Origin: Bacillota bacterium | GTDB taxonomy: Bacteria; Bacillota; Clostridia; Oscillospirales; Acutalibacteraceae | DNA: 11,682 nt | Reading direction: 5' to 3' | Assembly: GCA_023412845.1 (NCBI GenBank) | Contig: JAEZRH010000149.1 | Location: forward strand, 1 to 11,682 | Part shown: positions 1-6,802 of the stretch, piece by piece | How positions within the stretch are numbered: position 1 is the first letter of the stretch | How the letters are laid out: each line of letters starts with the position of its first letter | Notes under the pieces: generated by a model | What the model was told of the DNA's origin: nothing | Databases searched by the model: none | Seen by the model: the letters and a program-made list of their open reading frames with translations, nothing else | Program-made: the position numbers and the translations under genes

Positions 1-3
1 CCA

Positions 4-67
4 CGGGGGGCGCCCCCCCGTTCCGTTTGCAGGCGCCGGCCGGGGCGGGCTTTTCCCCCCGCGGGGG
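4..67. repeat. GC-rich palindromes at the left edge
   Basis: Two near-adjacent self-complementary stretches are visible. Bases 5-18 read GGGGGGCGCCCCCC, a perfect 14-bp palindrome. Bases 56-67 read CCCCCGCGGGGG, a perfect 12-bp palindrome. The first is followed by GTTCCGTTT, so it could be the end of a terminator for a gene lying left of the window, although the T tract is poor. Function is inference; only the symmetry is seen. Confidence 0.4.
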
Positions 68-83
68 CCGGTTATGAATCGGC

Positions 84-142
84 ATATTGCCGGGACAGGC
101 AATATATCACTTATTCCGCATATCAATTACTATTACGGAATA
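84..142. repeat. AT-rich leader with two inverted repeats
   Basis: An AT-rich island in GC-rich surroundings carries two perfect inverted repeats. The first is ATATTGCC (84-91) and GGCAATAT (98-105), separated by GGGACA. The second is TATTCCG (112-118) and CGGAATA (136-142), separated by 17 nt; its right arm runs into the Shine-Dalgarno site of the small ORF at 155. No convincing -35/-10 pair was found. The repeats could be operator sites, recombinase-binding half-sites or RNA hairpins controlling the small ORF. The choice among these is inference. Confidence 0.45.
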
Positions 143-154
143 GGAGGTATGCAT

Positions 155-307
155 ATGAACAGGCAGGAGTTACCGGTGGAGTGCTTTTTTCAGAAGGAAG
201 GGGAAGAGCCCGGCCGGATCATATCCCGCTCCTTTTCCTGGTTTCTTACGCGGGAACTGGAAAACAGGGATCGCAGGCCCGCGCCGGCAGATCCTTCCGG
301 AAGATGA
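155..307 (+). CDS. small ORF (50 aa) upstream of serine recombinase, unknown function
   Basis: I do not recognise this protein with confidence. It would be 50 residues, starting MNRQELPVECFF, with a polar and basic C-terminus (ENRDRRPAPADPSGR). No membrane segment, signal peptide or zinc motif is visible. The start at 155 is chosen because AGGAGG at 142-147 lies 7 nt upstream. An in-frame ATG at 149 is too close to that site, and one at 74 has only a GGGGG stretch upstream. The gene ends 39 nt before the recombinase and reads in the same direction, so the two are probably co-transcribed. Small ORFs of about 50-60 codons next to large serine recombinases are common in Clostridia (for example TnpW-like proteins), but I cannot show homology here. 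It may be a recombinase accessory or regulatory protein, or non-coding. Confidence 0.45.
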   Translation: MNRQELPVECFFQKEGEEPGRIISRSFSWFLTRELENRDRRPAPADPSGR

Positions 308-346
308 CGGCCATGGGGAACGTCCGTTGATTCCCGGAGGCAGGGT

Positions 347-1933
347 ATGTATCTGGAGATAAGCAACCCGGAGGACTATCATGCGGGACTATACATCCGG
401 CTGTCGAAAGAGGATGACCACGACGGCCGGTCGGAGAGCGTTTCCAACCAGCTTTTCATGCTGAAGGCCTTTGCGGGCGAGCGGCGTCTGGACATTTACG
501 GAACCTACATCGACGACGGATGGAGCGGAACGAACTTCGACCGGCCGGATTTCAGGCGGCTGCTCGCAGACATCGAGGCCCAAAAGGTCAACATGGTCAT
601 CACCAAGGACCTTTCCCGTCTGGGCCGGGATTACATCCAGACCGGCTACTACATGGAACGCTATTTCCCGGAAAACCGCATCCGCTACATTTCCCTTCTG
701 GACGGAATCGACACCGGCGTGGACAGCACCGCCAACGATATCACCCCGTTCCGTGCCATCATGAACGACATGTATGCAAAGGACATCTCCAAAAAGATCA
801 GAAGTGTCAAGCACGACAAACAGCGCAGGGGGCTGTTTATCGGCGGGAAGGCGGTCTTCGGCTACAGGATATCGCCGGACCGCAAGAACCGGATCGTCAT
901 CGACGAGGGGGCGGCCCCCACGGTGCGCCGTATCTTCAGCATGGCGCTGGAGGGGATGTCCTGCCACCGGATCGCCGTGCAGCTGAATGCGGAAAAGATC
1001 CCGGCACCCGCGGCCTACGCCGGGCTGACTCTCGGCAGGACCGGTCCCTATACCGGCAGATGGAGCGGCGAACGCATTTCCGACATGCTTCGGAACGAAA
1101 CCTATATCGGCAACATGGTGCAAGGACGGACGAAGAAAGCCAGCTACAAATCCGGGAAATGCGTCCGGCAGGCCCGAGGGGATTGGATCGTAGTGCCCGG
1201 TACGCACGAGGCGATCATCGGCCGCGCGGAATTCGACCAGGTAGGTCTGCTGCTGAACAGCCGAAGGACTACCCGCTCCCGCACTTACGATTTCCCGCTG
1301 AAAGGACTCATCTTCTGCCATGAATGCGGCTATCCGCTGGCCGTCGTCAACCGCCCGAATGCCAAGGGCGAGGACTGCCTGTATTTTGTCTGCCGCACCT
1401 ACCAGCGGTTCACCAGGGCGGGTGTCTGCACCAGCCATTGCATCCGGGAGAAAACCGTCACGGGCGCCGTGATGGAAAAAATCCGCACGGTCTGTGAACG
1501 GCAACTGCAGGCCGGCGTGCTTTACCCCGCCGCGGAACGCGCCGTTCAGGAAATGCAGCGGGAAGCGGACGGCGGAAAGAAAATTGCCGATGTGCAGTCC
1601 AGAATCGAGAGCCTGACGGCCGGCCTTGATAAAATGTATTTTGATAAGCTGTCCGGCCTTCTGGATGAAAAAGATTTCGAACGCGTTTACCGAAAGGCCA
1701 AAGAGGAACGGATGACGCTGGAGCAAAGCCTCGCACAGGCGAAGACGTCTGAAATTCCGCCGGAAAAGCAGGCGGAACTGGCCAGATCGATGGTGGAACG
1801 CTTCCTTGAAAGCGCGTGCCGAAACAGGGAACTGCTTGCCGGCCTGATCGAACGTGTGGAACTGACGGAGGATAAACGCATTCTGCTCTATTTTCGCTGC
1901 AGGCGGCCGGAAGACATCGATTGTTTACAATAG
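347..1933 (+). CDS. large serine recombinase (TndX/TnpX-type site-specific recombinase)
   Basis: A site-specific recombinase that would excise or integrate a mobile element through a covalent serine-DNA intermediate. The 528-residue length is close to that of TndX of Tn5397. The N-terminal resolvase domain (about 12-155) has LYIRLSKED with R18 and candidate nucleophile S20, then NQ at 34-35, and DLSRLGRD with R91 and R94. A 'recombinase' DNA-binding domain follows (about 165-300). A zinc ribbon has C324, C327, C349 and C361. A charged, probably coiled-coil stretch spans about 400-480. The C-terminal ELTEDKRILLYFR resembles the terminal domain of this family. The start is supported by GGAGG at 336-340, 6 nt upstream. 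All key residues look intact, so the enzyme is probably active. Genes to the right look chromosomal, so any element it mobilises should extend leftward, with this gene at its right end; that is inference. It could also be a stranded remnant. Confidence 0.93.
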   Translation: MYLEISNPEDYHAGLYIRLSKEDDHDGRSESVSNQLFMLKAFAGERRLDIYGTYIDDGWSGTNFDRPDFRRLLADIEAQKVNMVITKDLSRLGRDYIQTGYYMERYFPENRIRYISLLDGIDTGVDSTANDITPFRAIMNDMYAKDISKKIRSVKHDKQRRGLFIGGKAVFGYRISPDRKNRIVIDEGAAPTVRRIFSMALEGMSCHRIAVQLNAEKIPAPAAYAGLTLGRTGPYTGRWSGERISDMLRNETYIGNMVQGRTKKASYKSGKCVRQARGDWIVVPGTHEAIIGRAEFDQVGLLLNSRRTTRSRTYDFPLKGLIFCHECGYPLAVVNRPNAKGEDCLYFVCRTYQRFTRAGVCTSHCIREKTVTGAVMEKIRTVCERQLQAGVLYPAAERAVQEMQREADGGKKIADVQSRIESLTAGLDKMYFDKLSGLLDEKDFERVYRKAKEERMTLEQSLAQAKTSEIPPEKQAELARSMVERFLESACRNRELLAGLIERVELTEDKRILLYFRCRRPEDIDCLQ

Positions 1934-1992
1934 GCGCGCTCCTATGTTTCGCGCATTGAAAAAAGGTCGCTTGCAGCCCTGAACAAGCGGTT

Positions 1993-2042
1993 CGGACGCT
2001 AACCTGCCGTCCGGGAAATCCGCGGCCGGGCCTTGGTCCGGC
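1993..2042. repeat. two hairpins in the gap after the recombinase
   Basis: The stretch from the recombinase stop to the ilvE promoter (1934-2086) holds no gene. It contains CGGACG (1993-1998) with CGTCCG (2008-2013) around a 9-nt loop. It also contains a longer GC stem from 2025 to 2042 (GCCGGGCC facing GGUCCGGC, one G-U pair). Neither is followed by a T tract, so they are not clear intrinsic terminators. If a mobile element ends here, its attachment site should fall in this stretch, but I cannot identify a core. Confidence 0.35.
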
Positions 2043-2086
2043 GACGGCGGAGCAGGACCGGTTTGATGTGTTATCTTAATAAAGCA

Positions 2087-2115
2087 TTGACTATTTGCGG
2101 CTAATGAGTTACAAT
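2087..2115 (+). promoter_or_regulatory. sigma-A-type promoter of the T-box/ilvE unit
   Basis: The -35 box TTGACT (2087-2092) and -10 box TACAAT (2110-2115) are separated by exactly 17 nt. Each differs from the vegetative consensus (TTGACA, TATAAT) at one position. Transcription should start near 2122, about 25 nt before the T-box stem I, which is the expected arrangement. Confidence 0.85.
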
Positions 2116-2146
2116 AAAAACCAATCCAAAATATCATAGCGTAAAA

Positions 2147-2410
2147 AGGCTGTGAAGAAAAGCAGTACCTGTTTTTTGATGCAAAGAGAGAAGATGGCCG
2201 GTGCGAATCTTCGTGAGAAAAACCGGGAAATCGTTTCCGAGCCGCATAGCTGAACGTTTTTTCCAGTAGGCTGTGCCGGAGTTCCGACCGTTACAGCGGA
2301 ATCGGCATCCCCGAGACGGAGTGCCGGCCGAGAGCAGAGGAATCCTCTGAATTTAGGTGGTAACACGGATTTGCGTCCGCCCTAAGCTGAAAACAGCTTA
2401 GGGCGTTTTT
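2147..2410 (+). promoter_or_regulatory. T-box riboswitch, isoleucine specificity (AUC), controlling ilvE
   Basis: A tRNA-sensing leader that allows read-through when uncharged tRNA accumulates. Visible parts in order are: the AGTA of the stem I loop E motif (2164-2167), the AGAGAG bulge (2185-2190), a distal stem GAAGA/TCTTC (2190-2194 with 2208-2212) capped by a loop containing GGTGCGAA, and the specifier context GAA-ATC-G with ATC at 2230-2232, an Ile codon. Stem III is CAGAGG-AAT-CCTCTG (2335-2349). The T-box core TTTAGGTGGTAACACGG starts at 2352. Its UGGU bulge (2358-2361) can pair with an ACCA tRNA end. TTAGG (2353-2357) can pair with CCTAA (2381-2385) to form the antiterminator, competing with the terminator that follows. 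Ile specificity fits the downstream branched-chain aminotransferase. The specifier was read from motif spacing, not from a folded model. Confidence 0.93.
2378..2410 (+). terminator. T-box intrinsic terminator
   Basis: A 12-bp stem pairs 2378-2389 with 2394-2405 around an AAAA loop and runs straight into TTTTT (2406-2410). The left arm overlaps bases needed for the T-box antiterminator, so the two structures are mutually exclusive, as expected for T-box control. Confidence 0.92.
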
Positions 2411-2468
2411 GTATTATGATCTCGGTGGTCTGTCCGGGCAATACGGGCCCGTAAAACAGAGGGAACAT

Positions 2469-2485
2469 TGATTATTCTATAATCA
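2469..2485. promoter_or_regulatory. inverted repeat between T-box terminator and ilvE
   Basis: TGATTAT (2469-2475) and ATAATCA (2479-2485) form a perfect 7-bp inverted repeat around TCT, 22 nt before the ilvE start codon. It contains TATAAT (2478-2483), but no -35 box lies at the right distance. It may be an operator for a second layer of control, a weak hairpin near the ribosome-binding site, or chance in an AT-rich patch. Confidence 0.35.
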
Positions 2486-2507
2486 TTTATGAAAAGGAAG
2501 GCTAGTT

Positions 2508-3533
2508 ATGGAGAAAAAGAATCTGGATTGGGCAAATCTCGATTTCAGCTACCGGAAGACAGACAAACGGTATGTGGCCAATTTCCGGAACGGCGCGTGG
2601 GAGGAAGGAAAACTGACGGCCGACGACACCGTAAACATCAGCGAATGCGCGGGCGTTCTGCAATATTCGCAGTCCTGCTTTGAAGGCCTAAAAGCATACA
2701 CGACGGAAGACGGGCATATCGTGGCGTTCCGCCCCGACATGAACGCGCAGCGCATGGAAGACAGCGCCAAACGGCTGGAAATGCCGGTTTTCCCGAAAGA
2801 AAAGTTCGTGGACGCGGTCGTGCAGACCATCCGGGCCAATGCGGCCTATGTGCCGCCCTACGGCTCCGGGGCGACCCTGTATGTGCGTCCTTACATGTTC
2901 GGCAGCGGACCGGTCATTGGTGTCGCTCCGGCAAAGGAATATCAGTTCCGCGTCTTTACCACGCCGGTCGGCCCTTATTTCAAAGGCGGGGTCCGTCCTT
3001 TGACCCTCTGCGTCAGCGATTTCGACCGTGCGGCACCGAACGGCACAGGAAATATCAAGGCCGGGCTGAACTATGCCATGAGCCTGTACGCCATCGTTTC
3101 CGCCCATAAGGCCGGGTATGACGAGAATCTGTATCTGGACGCGGCCACCCGCACCAAGGTCGAAGAGACCGGCGGCGCAAACTTCCTTTTCGTTACCAAA
3201 GACCACAAGGTCGTCACCCCGAAGTCTGGCAGTATCCTGCCGTCCATCACGCGGCGTTCTCTGCTCCATATCGCGAAGGAATACCTCGGCCTCGAAGTGG
3301 AAGAGAGGGAAGTGTATTTCGACGAAGTCAAGGATTTTGCCGAATGCGGTCTGTGCGGTACCGCCGCCGTTATCTCTCCGGTCGGTAAGATCGTGGACCA
3401 CGGCAAGGAGATCGTCATTCGGGACAGTGCGAACGGCATGGGCCCCGTAACCAAAAAGCTATACGATACGCTGACCGGTATCCAGATGGGCCGCCTCAAG
3501 GGCCCCGAGGGCTGGATCAAGGTCATCGAATAA
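2508..3533 (+). CDS. ilvE: branched-chain amino acid aminotransferase
   Basis: A PLP enzyme (fold type IV) that reversibly transfers the amino group between glutamate and the keto acids of Ile, Leu and Val, in the cytoplasm. At 341 residues it matches the longer BCAT class II family. Visible motifs are SCFEGLKAY (56-64), LYVRPYMFG (124-132), and GNIKAGLNYA with the PLP-binding K184. EETGGANFLFV (219-229) and ECGLCGTAAVISPVG (279-293) follow the usual family order. The start has AAGGAAGG 6-7 nt upstream. It is the only gene under the Ile-type T-box and is closed by its own terminator, so it is a single-gene unit. The T-box implies induction during isoleucine limitation, which points to a biosynthetic role, though the enzyme can also run in the degradative direction. 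Confidence 0.96.
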   Translation: MEKKNLDWANLDFSYRKTDKRYVANFRNGAWEEGKLTADDTVNISECAGVLQYSQSCFEGLKAYTTEDGHIVAFRPDMNAQRMEDSAKRLEMPVFPKEKFVDAVVQTIRANAAYVPPYGSGATLYVRPYMFGSGPVIGVAPAKEYQFRVFTTPVGPYFKGGVRPLTLCVSDFDRAAPNGTGNIKAGLNYAMSLYAIVSAHKAGYDENLYLDAATRTKVEETGGANFLFVTKDHKVVTPKSGSILPSITRRSLLHIAKEYLGLEVEEREVYFDEVKDFAECGLCGTAAVISPVGKIVDHGKEIVIRDSANGMGPVTKKLYDTLTGIQMGRLKGPEGWIKVIE

Positions 3534-3550
3534 ATATACACAAGGCATGG

Positions 3551-3572
3551 GGTTCCGCGCTTCTGCGGAGCC
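3551..3572 (+). repeat. short hairpin after ilvE
   Basis: GGTTCCGC (3551-3558) can pair with GCGGAGCC (3565-3572), including one G-U pair, around a 6-nt loop. It precedes the main terminator by 16 nt and may help 3' end stability. There is no T tract of its own. Confidence 0.4.
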
Positions 3573-3588
3573 GGCCAGCATCGTTGCT

Positions 3589-3621
3589 GCGGAGCAGGGG
3601 AGACCCTGCTCCGCGTTTTTT
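3589..3621 (+). terminator. intrinsic terminator of ilvE
   Basis: An 11-bp perfect stem pairs 3589-3599 (GCGGAGCAGGG) with 3604-3614 (CCCTGCTCCGC). The loop is GAGA, a stable GNRA tetraloop, and the stem is followed by GTTTTTT (3615-3621). Confidence 0.93.
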
Positions 3622-3689
3622 GCTGCTTTCCCGGCTGGAACCGAATGCCCCGAAATCTGTAATTTTCTGCCGCAGCCGTGGATTTTCTG

Positions 3690-3718
3690 TTGCATTCGGA
3701 CGCGTTTTGCTGTATAAA
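3690..3718 (+). promoter_or_regulatory. probable promoter of the DMT transporter gene
   Basis: TTGCAT (3690-3695) and TATAAA (3713-3718) are separated by 17 nt. The -35 box matches four of six consensus bases and the -10 box five of six. The site lies between the ilvE terminator and the transporter start, which fits an independent transcription unit. Confidence 0.7.
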
Positions 3719-3763
3719 TAGCCTTGGTGCGCAATTTTGGTCATATTAAAGGAGGAACCGTTG

Positions 3764-4663
3764 TTGAAAACACCCAGCCGCAGCCTGTCCATTTCCTTGA
3801 TGGCGCTGTGTGCATTCTTCTGGAGTACGGCGGGCGTCCTGATTAAGCTGATCCCGTGGAACCCGTTGGTCATAGCGGGGTGGCGAAGCATGATTGCCGC
3901 GTTCGCGATCTTTGTATTTATGCGGATCAGCGGGCAGAGGCTGGTGATCAGCCGCGGGTCGGTCGTGTCCGGCATCCTCCTGTGCCTGACTTTCCTTTCT
4001 TTTGTCACCGCGAATAAACTTACCACGGCGGCCAATGCCATTGTCCTGCAGTTTACCGCACCGATCTTCATCATGATCCTTTCCGCGCTGCTGTTCCGGC
4101 AGCGGTTCCGGCGCGCGGATTACCTGGTGGTCGCGGCGACCGTCTGCGGCGTCATGCTGTGTTTTCTGGACCATATGACGCCGGGCAGCGTTTTCGGGAA
4201 CGCCATTGCCGTTGCGGCCGGAATTTTTTATGCCGGGATGTATATTGCCGGAGGACATACCGATTCCCGGACGCGCATGAGCGGGATCCTGCTTGGGCAA
4301 TTGTTTACCGCGGCGGTCGGCCTGCCGGCGATGCTGGCTTTCCCGACGAATTTTACCGCAGTTCCGGTCCTCAGCATAGCGGTCCTGGGCATTTTTCAGC
4401 TCGGCATTCCCTATGTGCTTTACGGGATCGCGGCGGGCGGATGCCCTCCTCTTACCGTCTGCCTGATAAGCGTCATCGAGCCGCTGCTGAACCCGGTCTG
4501 GGTCTTCCTCTTCAACGGTGAGGCTCCGGGACCGCTCGCCCTGCTCGGCGAAGCGGGGGTGGTCGTTTCCGTAACGCTGTGGTGCATGTGGGACGCGCGT
4601 TCCGCAAAAGTTTCCGCCGGGGATACGCTCCCGGAAGCCGGTACCGTGTCCGGCGGGAAATGA
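3764..4663 (+). CDS. EamA/DMT-family transporter
   Basis: An integral membrane protein of the drug/metabolite transporter superfamily, about 299 residues with roughly ten hydrophobic helices in two EamA repeats. Repeat one starts with ALCAFFWSTAGVLIKLIPW and an arginine in GWRSM, and ends with LQFTAPIFIMILSALLF. Repeat two has the equivalent VIEPLLNPVWVFLF near the C-terminus. This family exports or imports amino acids, metabolites or drugs; the substrate cannot be read from sequence. The start is taken as TTG at 3764, 8 nt after AAAGGAGG (3748-3755). A TTG at 3761 is also possible, but its spacing is only 5 nt. An upstream in-frame TTG at 3737 has no ribosome-binding site. The soluble tail of about 25 residues after the last helix is polar. 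The gene has its own promoter and lies between ilvE and dinB, with no clear functional link to either. Confidence 0.9.
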   Translation: MKTPSRSLSISLMALCAFFWSTAGVLIKLIPWNPLVIAGWRSMIAAFAIFVFMRISGQRLVISRGSVVSGILLCLTFLSFVTANKLTTAANAIVLQFTAPIFIMILSALLFRQRFRRADYLVVAATVCGVMLCFLDHMTPGSVFGNAIAVAAGIFYAGMYIAGGHTDSRTRMSGILLGQLFTAAVGLPAMLAFPTNFTAVPVLSIAVLGIFQLGIPYVLYGIAAGGCPPLTVCLISVIEPLLNPVWVFLFNGEAPGPLALLGEAGVVVSVTLWCMWDARSAKVSAGDTLPEAGTVSGGK

Positions 4664-4735
4664 TTTCACCCGGTTCTCAAAATCCGCTTTCCCGGCGGCG
4701 CAAATTATGATATGATAGCTGCGGGGGGAAACGGC

Positions 4736-5959
4736 ATGGACAGGACGATACTGCACTGCGACTGCAATTCGTTTTTTGCTTCCGTGGAGTGCGTGCTCAA
4801 GCCGGAACTGCGCGGCGTTCCCATGGCTGTCTGCGGCGACCCGGAGAGCAGGCACGGCATTATCCTCGCCAAGAACGAGCTTGCCAAAAAATTCGGCATC
4901 CGCACCGCGGAGACCATCTGGCAGGCGAAGCGCAAATGCCCCGGGCTGGTGCTCGCATCCACCCATTTTGAGGAATACCGGAACTATTCCCGCCGGATCA
5001 ACGAGATCTACCGCCGCTATACCGACCTTGTAGAGCCGTTCAGCATCGACGAAAGCTGGCTCGACGTGACCGGCAGCAAAGAGCTTTTCGGCGACGGTGA
5101 AAAGATTGCGAACGAGCTGCGGGACGTAGTCCGAAGGGAGACGGGGCTGACCATCTCCGTCGGGGTGTCTTTCAGCAAAATCTATGCCAAGCTGGGCAGC
5201 GACTACAAAAAGCCGGATGCGACGACCGTGATCGACAGAGAGAGTTACCGGCGGATCGTCTTTCCGCTTCCCGTCGGCGCGCTGATGTTCTGCGGCAGGA
5301 AAATGGAAGAAACCCTGAACGCCTTCGGCATCCATACGATCGGCGAGCTGGCCGGCGCAAAGCGGGAGTTCCTGTACGCGCGGCTTGGCAAGGCGGGCTC
5401 GCAGCTGCATGATTACGCCAACGGCATGGACTCAGACCCCGTGCATGATTTCCACGATATCCGCGAGGTGAAAAGCATCGGCAACAGCGTTACGTTCCGC
5501 CGGGACCTCTGCGGGCCTGAGGACATTACGCGGGGCGTGGCGGCCATTGCGGACAGCGTCGCCTCGCGCCTTCGCAGGCACGGCATGAAAAGTTGGGTGG
5601 TACAGATCGGCATCAAGGACCCCAACCTGAAAACGATCACCAGGCAGAAGACGTTGAAGGTTCCCACGCATCTGGCAAAGGAACTGAGCGCCGCGGCTAT
5701 GGAACTGATCCGCCAAAGCTGGAACCTCGGGGCGCCCATCCGAATGCTCGCCATTTCCGGCACCGCGCTCGTGCCGAACGGCGCGCCGGAGGAGCAGCTC
5801 TGCTTTTTTGAACCGGAAAGCAACCCGCAGGGAAGGGCCAGGCAGGAAAAGCTGGAGTCCGCTCTCGATACCATCCGCGACAAATACGGCAGCGGTTCCG
5901 TCATTTCCGGTGCCCTTCTGAATGAGGACCTCGGCCTGGACGGGCTGCACCGCAAATGA
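4736..5959 (+). CDS. dinB: Y-family DNA polymerase (DNA polymerase IV-like)
   Basis: A translesion DNA polymerase that copies past damaged template bases with low fidelity, 407 residues. The palm begins HCDCNSFFASVE with metal ligand D9 and probable steric-gate F14. The second catalytic motif is SIDESWLDVTG with D105 and E106. GVSFSKIYAKLGSDYKKP is the conserved block before the thumb, and VKSIGNSVTFRRDL opens the little-finger domain. Q354-L-C-F-F358 sits where QLSLF-type beta-clamp-binding motifs occur. A C-terminal EKLESALDTIRDKYG block is usual in Firmicute members. The start at 4736 follows GGGGGG (4723-4728) by 7 nt; an in-frame ATG at 4712 adds eight atypical residues. No Gram-positive LexA box (GAAC-N4-GTTC) is visible upstream, so SOS control is not supported. 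TATGAT at 4711-4716 lacks a good -35 box. Confidence 0.93.
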   Translation: MDRTILHCDCNSFFASVECVLKPELRGVPMAVCGDPESRHGIILAKNELAKKFGIRTAETIWQAKRKCPGLVLASTHFEEYRNYSRRINEIYRRYTDLVEPFSIDESWLDVTGSKELFGDGEKIANELRDVVRRETGLTISVGVSFSKIYAKLGSDYKKPDATTVIDRESYRRIVFPLPVGALMFCGRKMEETLNAFGIHTIGELAGAKREFLYARLGKAGSQLHDYANGMDSDPVHDFHDIREVKSIGNSVTFRRDLCGPEDITRGVAAIADSVASRLRRHGMKSWVVQIGIKDPNLKTITRQKTLKVPTHLAKELSAAAMELIRQSWNLGAPIRMLAISGTALVPNGAPEEQLCFFEPESNPQGRARQEKLESALDTIRDKYGSGSVISGALLNEDLGLDGLHRK

Positions 5960-5985
5960 ACGGCGGTCCTGCTTTGTCCGCCGTT
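5959..5985 (+). terminator. hairpin after dinB, weak or partial terminator
   Basis: AACGGCGG (5959-5966) pairs perfectly with CCGCCGTT (5978-5985) around an 11-nt loop. Only two T residues end the stem, so termination would be weak. It may act as an attenuator or mRNA 3' stabiliser between dinB and the PPC-domain gene. Confidence 0.4.
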
Positions 5986-6016
5986 TCCGGACGATCCTTG
6001 AAAGGAGTCTTTTCAG

Positions 6017-6436
6017 ATGAAGTATAAACGCAGCGCGGACACCGTGGTCCTTCGGGTCGACCGCGGGGAAGAAATCATTTCCGCGGTGAAAGAGGTCTGT
6101 GTGCAGGAGCATATCGCATGCGCCGCCGTTTCCGGCATCGGCGCCGTCGGCCATGCCGTCGTGGGGCTGTATCACGTGGCCGGGAAGCAGTTCCATTCCA
6201 ATACGTTTGACTGCGAGCTTGAAATGACTTCGCTGCTTGGAAACGTCAGCGAGAAAGACGGAAAAGTATATCTTCATCTTCACGCCGTCTTTGCGAAAGA
6301 AGATGGACAGGCTCTCGGCGGCCATCTCAGCGAGGCGGTCGTGAGCGGCACCGCGGAAATTTTTATCACGGTCCTGCAGGACGCGGTAGGCCGTTTCCAG
6401 GACCCTGTAACGGGCCTGAATCTTTTTGACCTGTGA
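6017..6436 (+). CDS. PPC/DUF296 domain protein
   Basis: A 139-residue single-domain protein of the PPC (PCC, DUF296) family, known in bacteria as small trimeric proteins and in plants as the PD1/AHL DNA-associated domain. The bacterial function is unsettled. Family features are AAVSGIGAVGHAVVGLY (36-52), a histidine pair in YLHLHAVFA (H87, H89) and GGHLSEAVVSGTAEI with H103. The three histidines match the conserved, probably metal-binding, set. The start follows AAAGGAG (6001-6007) by 9 nt. The gene is 57 nt after dinB and 28 nt before the Dabb gene, so it forms a pair with the latter and may be read through from dinB. No helix-turn-helix is present, so a DNA-binding role should not be assumed. 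Confidence 0.88.
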   Translation: MKYKRSADTVVLRVDRGEEIISAVKEVCVQEHIACAAVSGIGAVGHAVVGLYHVAGKQFHSNTFDCELEMTSLLGNVSEKDGKVYLHLHAVFAKEDGQALGGHLSEAVVSGTAEIFITVLQDAVGRFQDPVTGLNLFDL

Positions 6437-6464
6437 TTATTTCATTCAGAGAGGAAGATAAAAC

Positions 6465-6758
6465 ATGGTAAGACATATCGTCATGTGGTCGCTCAAACCC
6501 GAAGAGATAGAAAATGCCGCGAGGATCGCCGATGATCTCGGGGCGCGCTTCCGTGCTCTCGTAGGAGTTGTCGACGGGCTTCAGGCCATCGAGTTCGGAA
6601 GAAACTACAACGGCGGAAAGCTGGATCTGGTCCTGAACTGCACGCTCGTTTCCAGAGAGGCCGAGCAGGGCTATCAGAATCATCCCGCCCATGTCGCGGT
6701 CAAGAACATTGTGCATGCGCTTGTCAGCGCGCGCGAATGCGTCGATTACGAATTCTGA
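6465..6758 (+). CDS. Dabb (stress-responsive A/B barrel) domain protein
   Basis: A 97-residue protein of the Dabb family, dimeric alpha-beta barrels. The N-terminus MVRHIVMWSLKPE, the central LVGVVDGLQAIEFGRNY and DLVLNCTLVSREAEQGYQNHPAH, and the end ARECVDYEF follow the family pattern closely. Members are found in stress-related proteins and in enzymes such as plant polyketide cyclases, but most bacterial single-domain members have no known reaction. The start follows GAGAGGAAG (6449-6457) by 7 nt. It is the last gene of the plus-strand group, 28 nt after the PPC gene and ahead of a strong terminator. Confidence 0.9.
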   Translation: MVRHIVMWSLKPEEIENAARIADDLGARFRALVGVVDGLQAIEFGRNYNGGKLDLVLNCTLVSREAEQGYQNHPAHVAVKNIVHALVSARECVDYEF

Positions 6759-6802
6759 CGCGGGGAAGGACGGCGGATTTTCCGGATGGGACATCCGCCT
6801 GC

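Noticed and set aside
389..1726. A 445-codon open frame on the minus strand opposite the recombinase
   Set aside because: It lies wholly antisense to a well-supported recombinase. The translation has no recognisable domain and is rich in His, Asp, Val and Gly as expected from the reverse complement of a GC-rich gene.
2109..2366. An 85-codon minus-strand frame over the T-box
   Set aside because: It is antisense to a structured RNA leader whose motifs explain the sequence.
3746..5410. A 554-codon open frame on the minus strand across the DMT transporter and dinB
   Set aside because: It spans two convincing plus-strand genes and an intergenic region. It is low in hydrophobic structure and rich in Arg, Asp and Gln, typical of a GC-biased antisense shadow.
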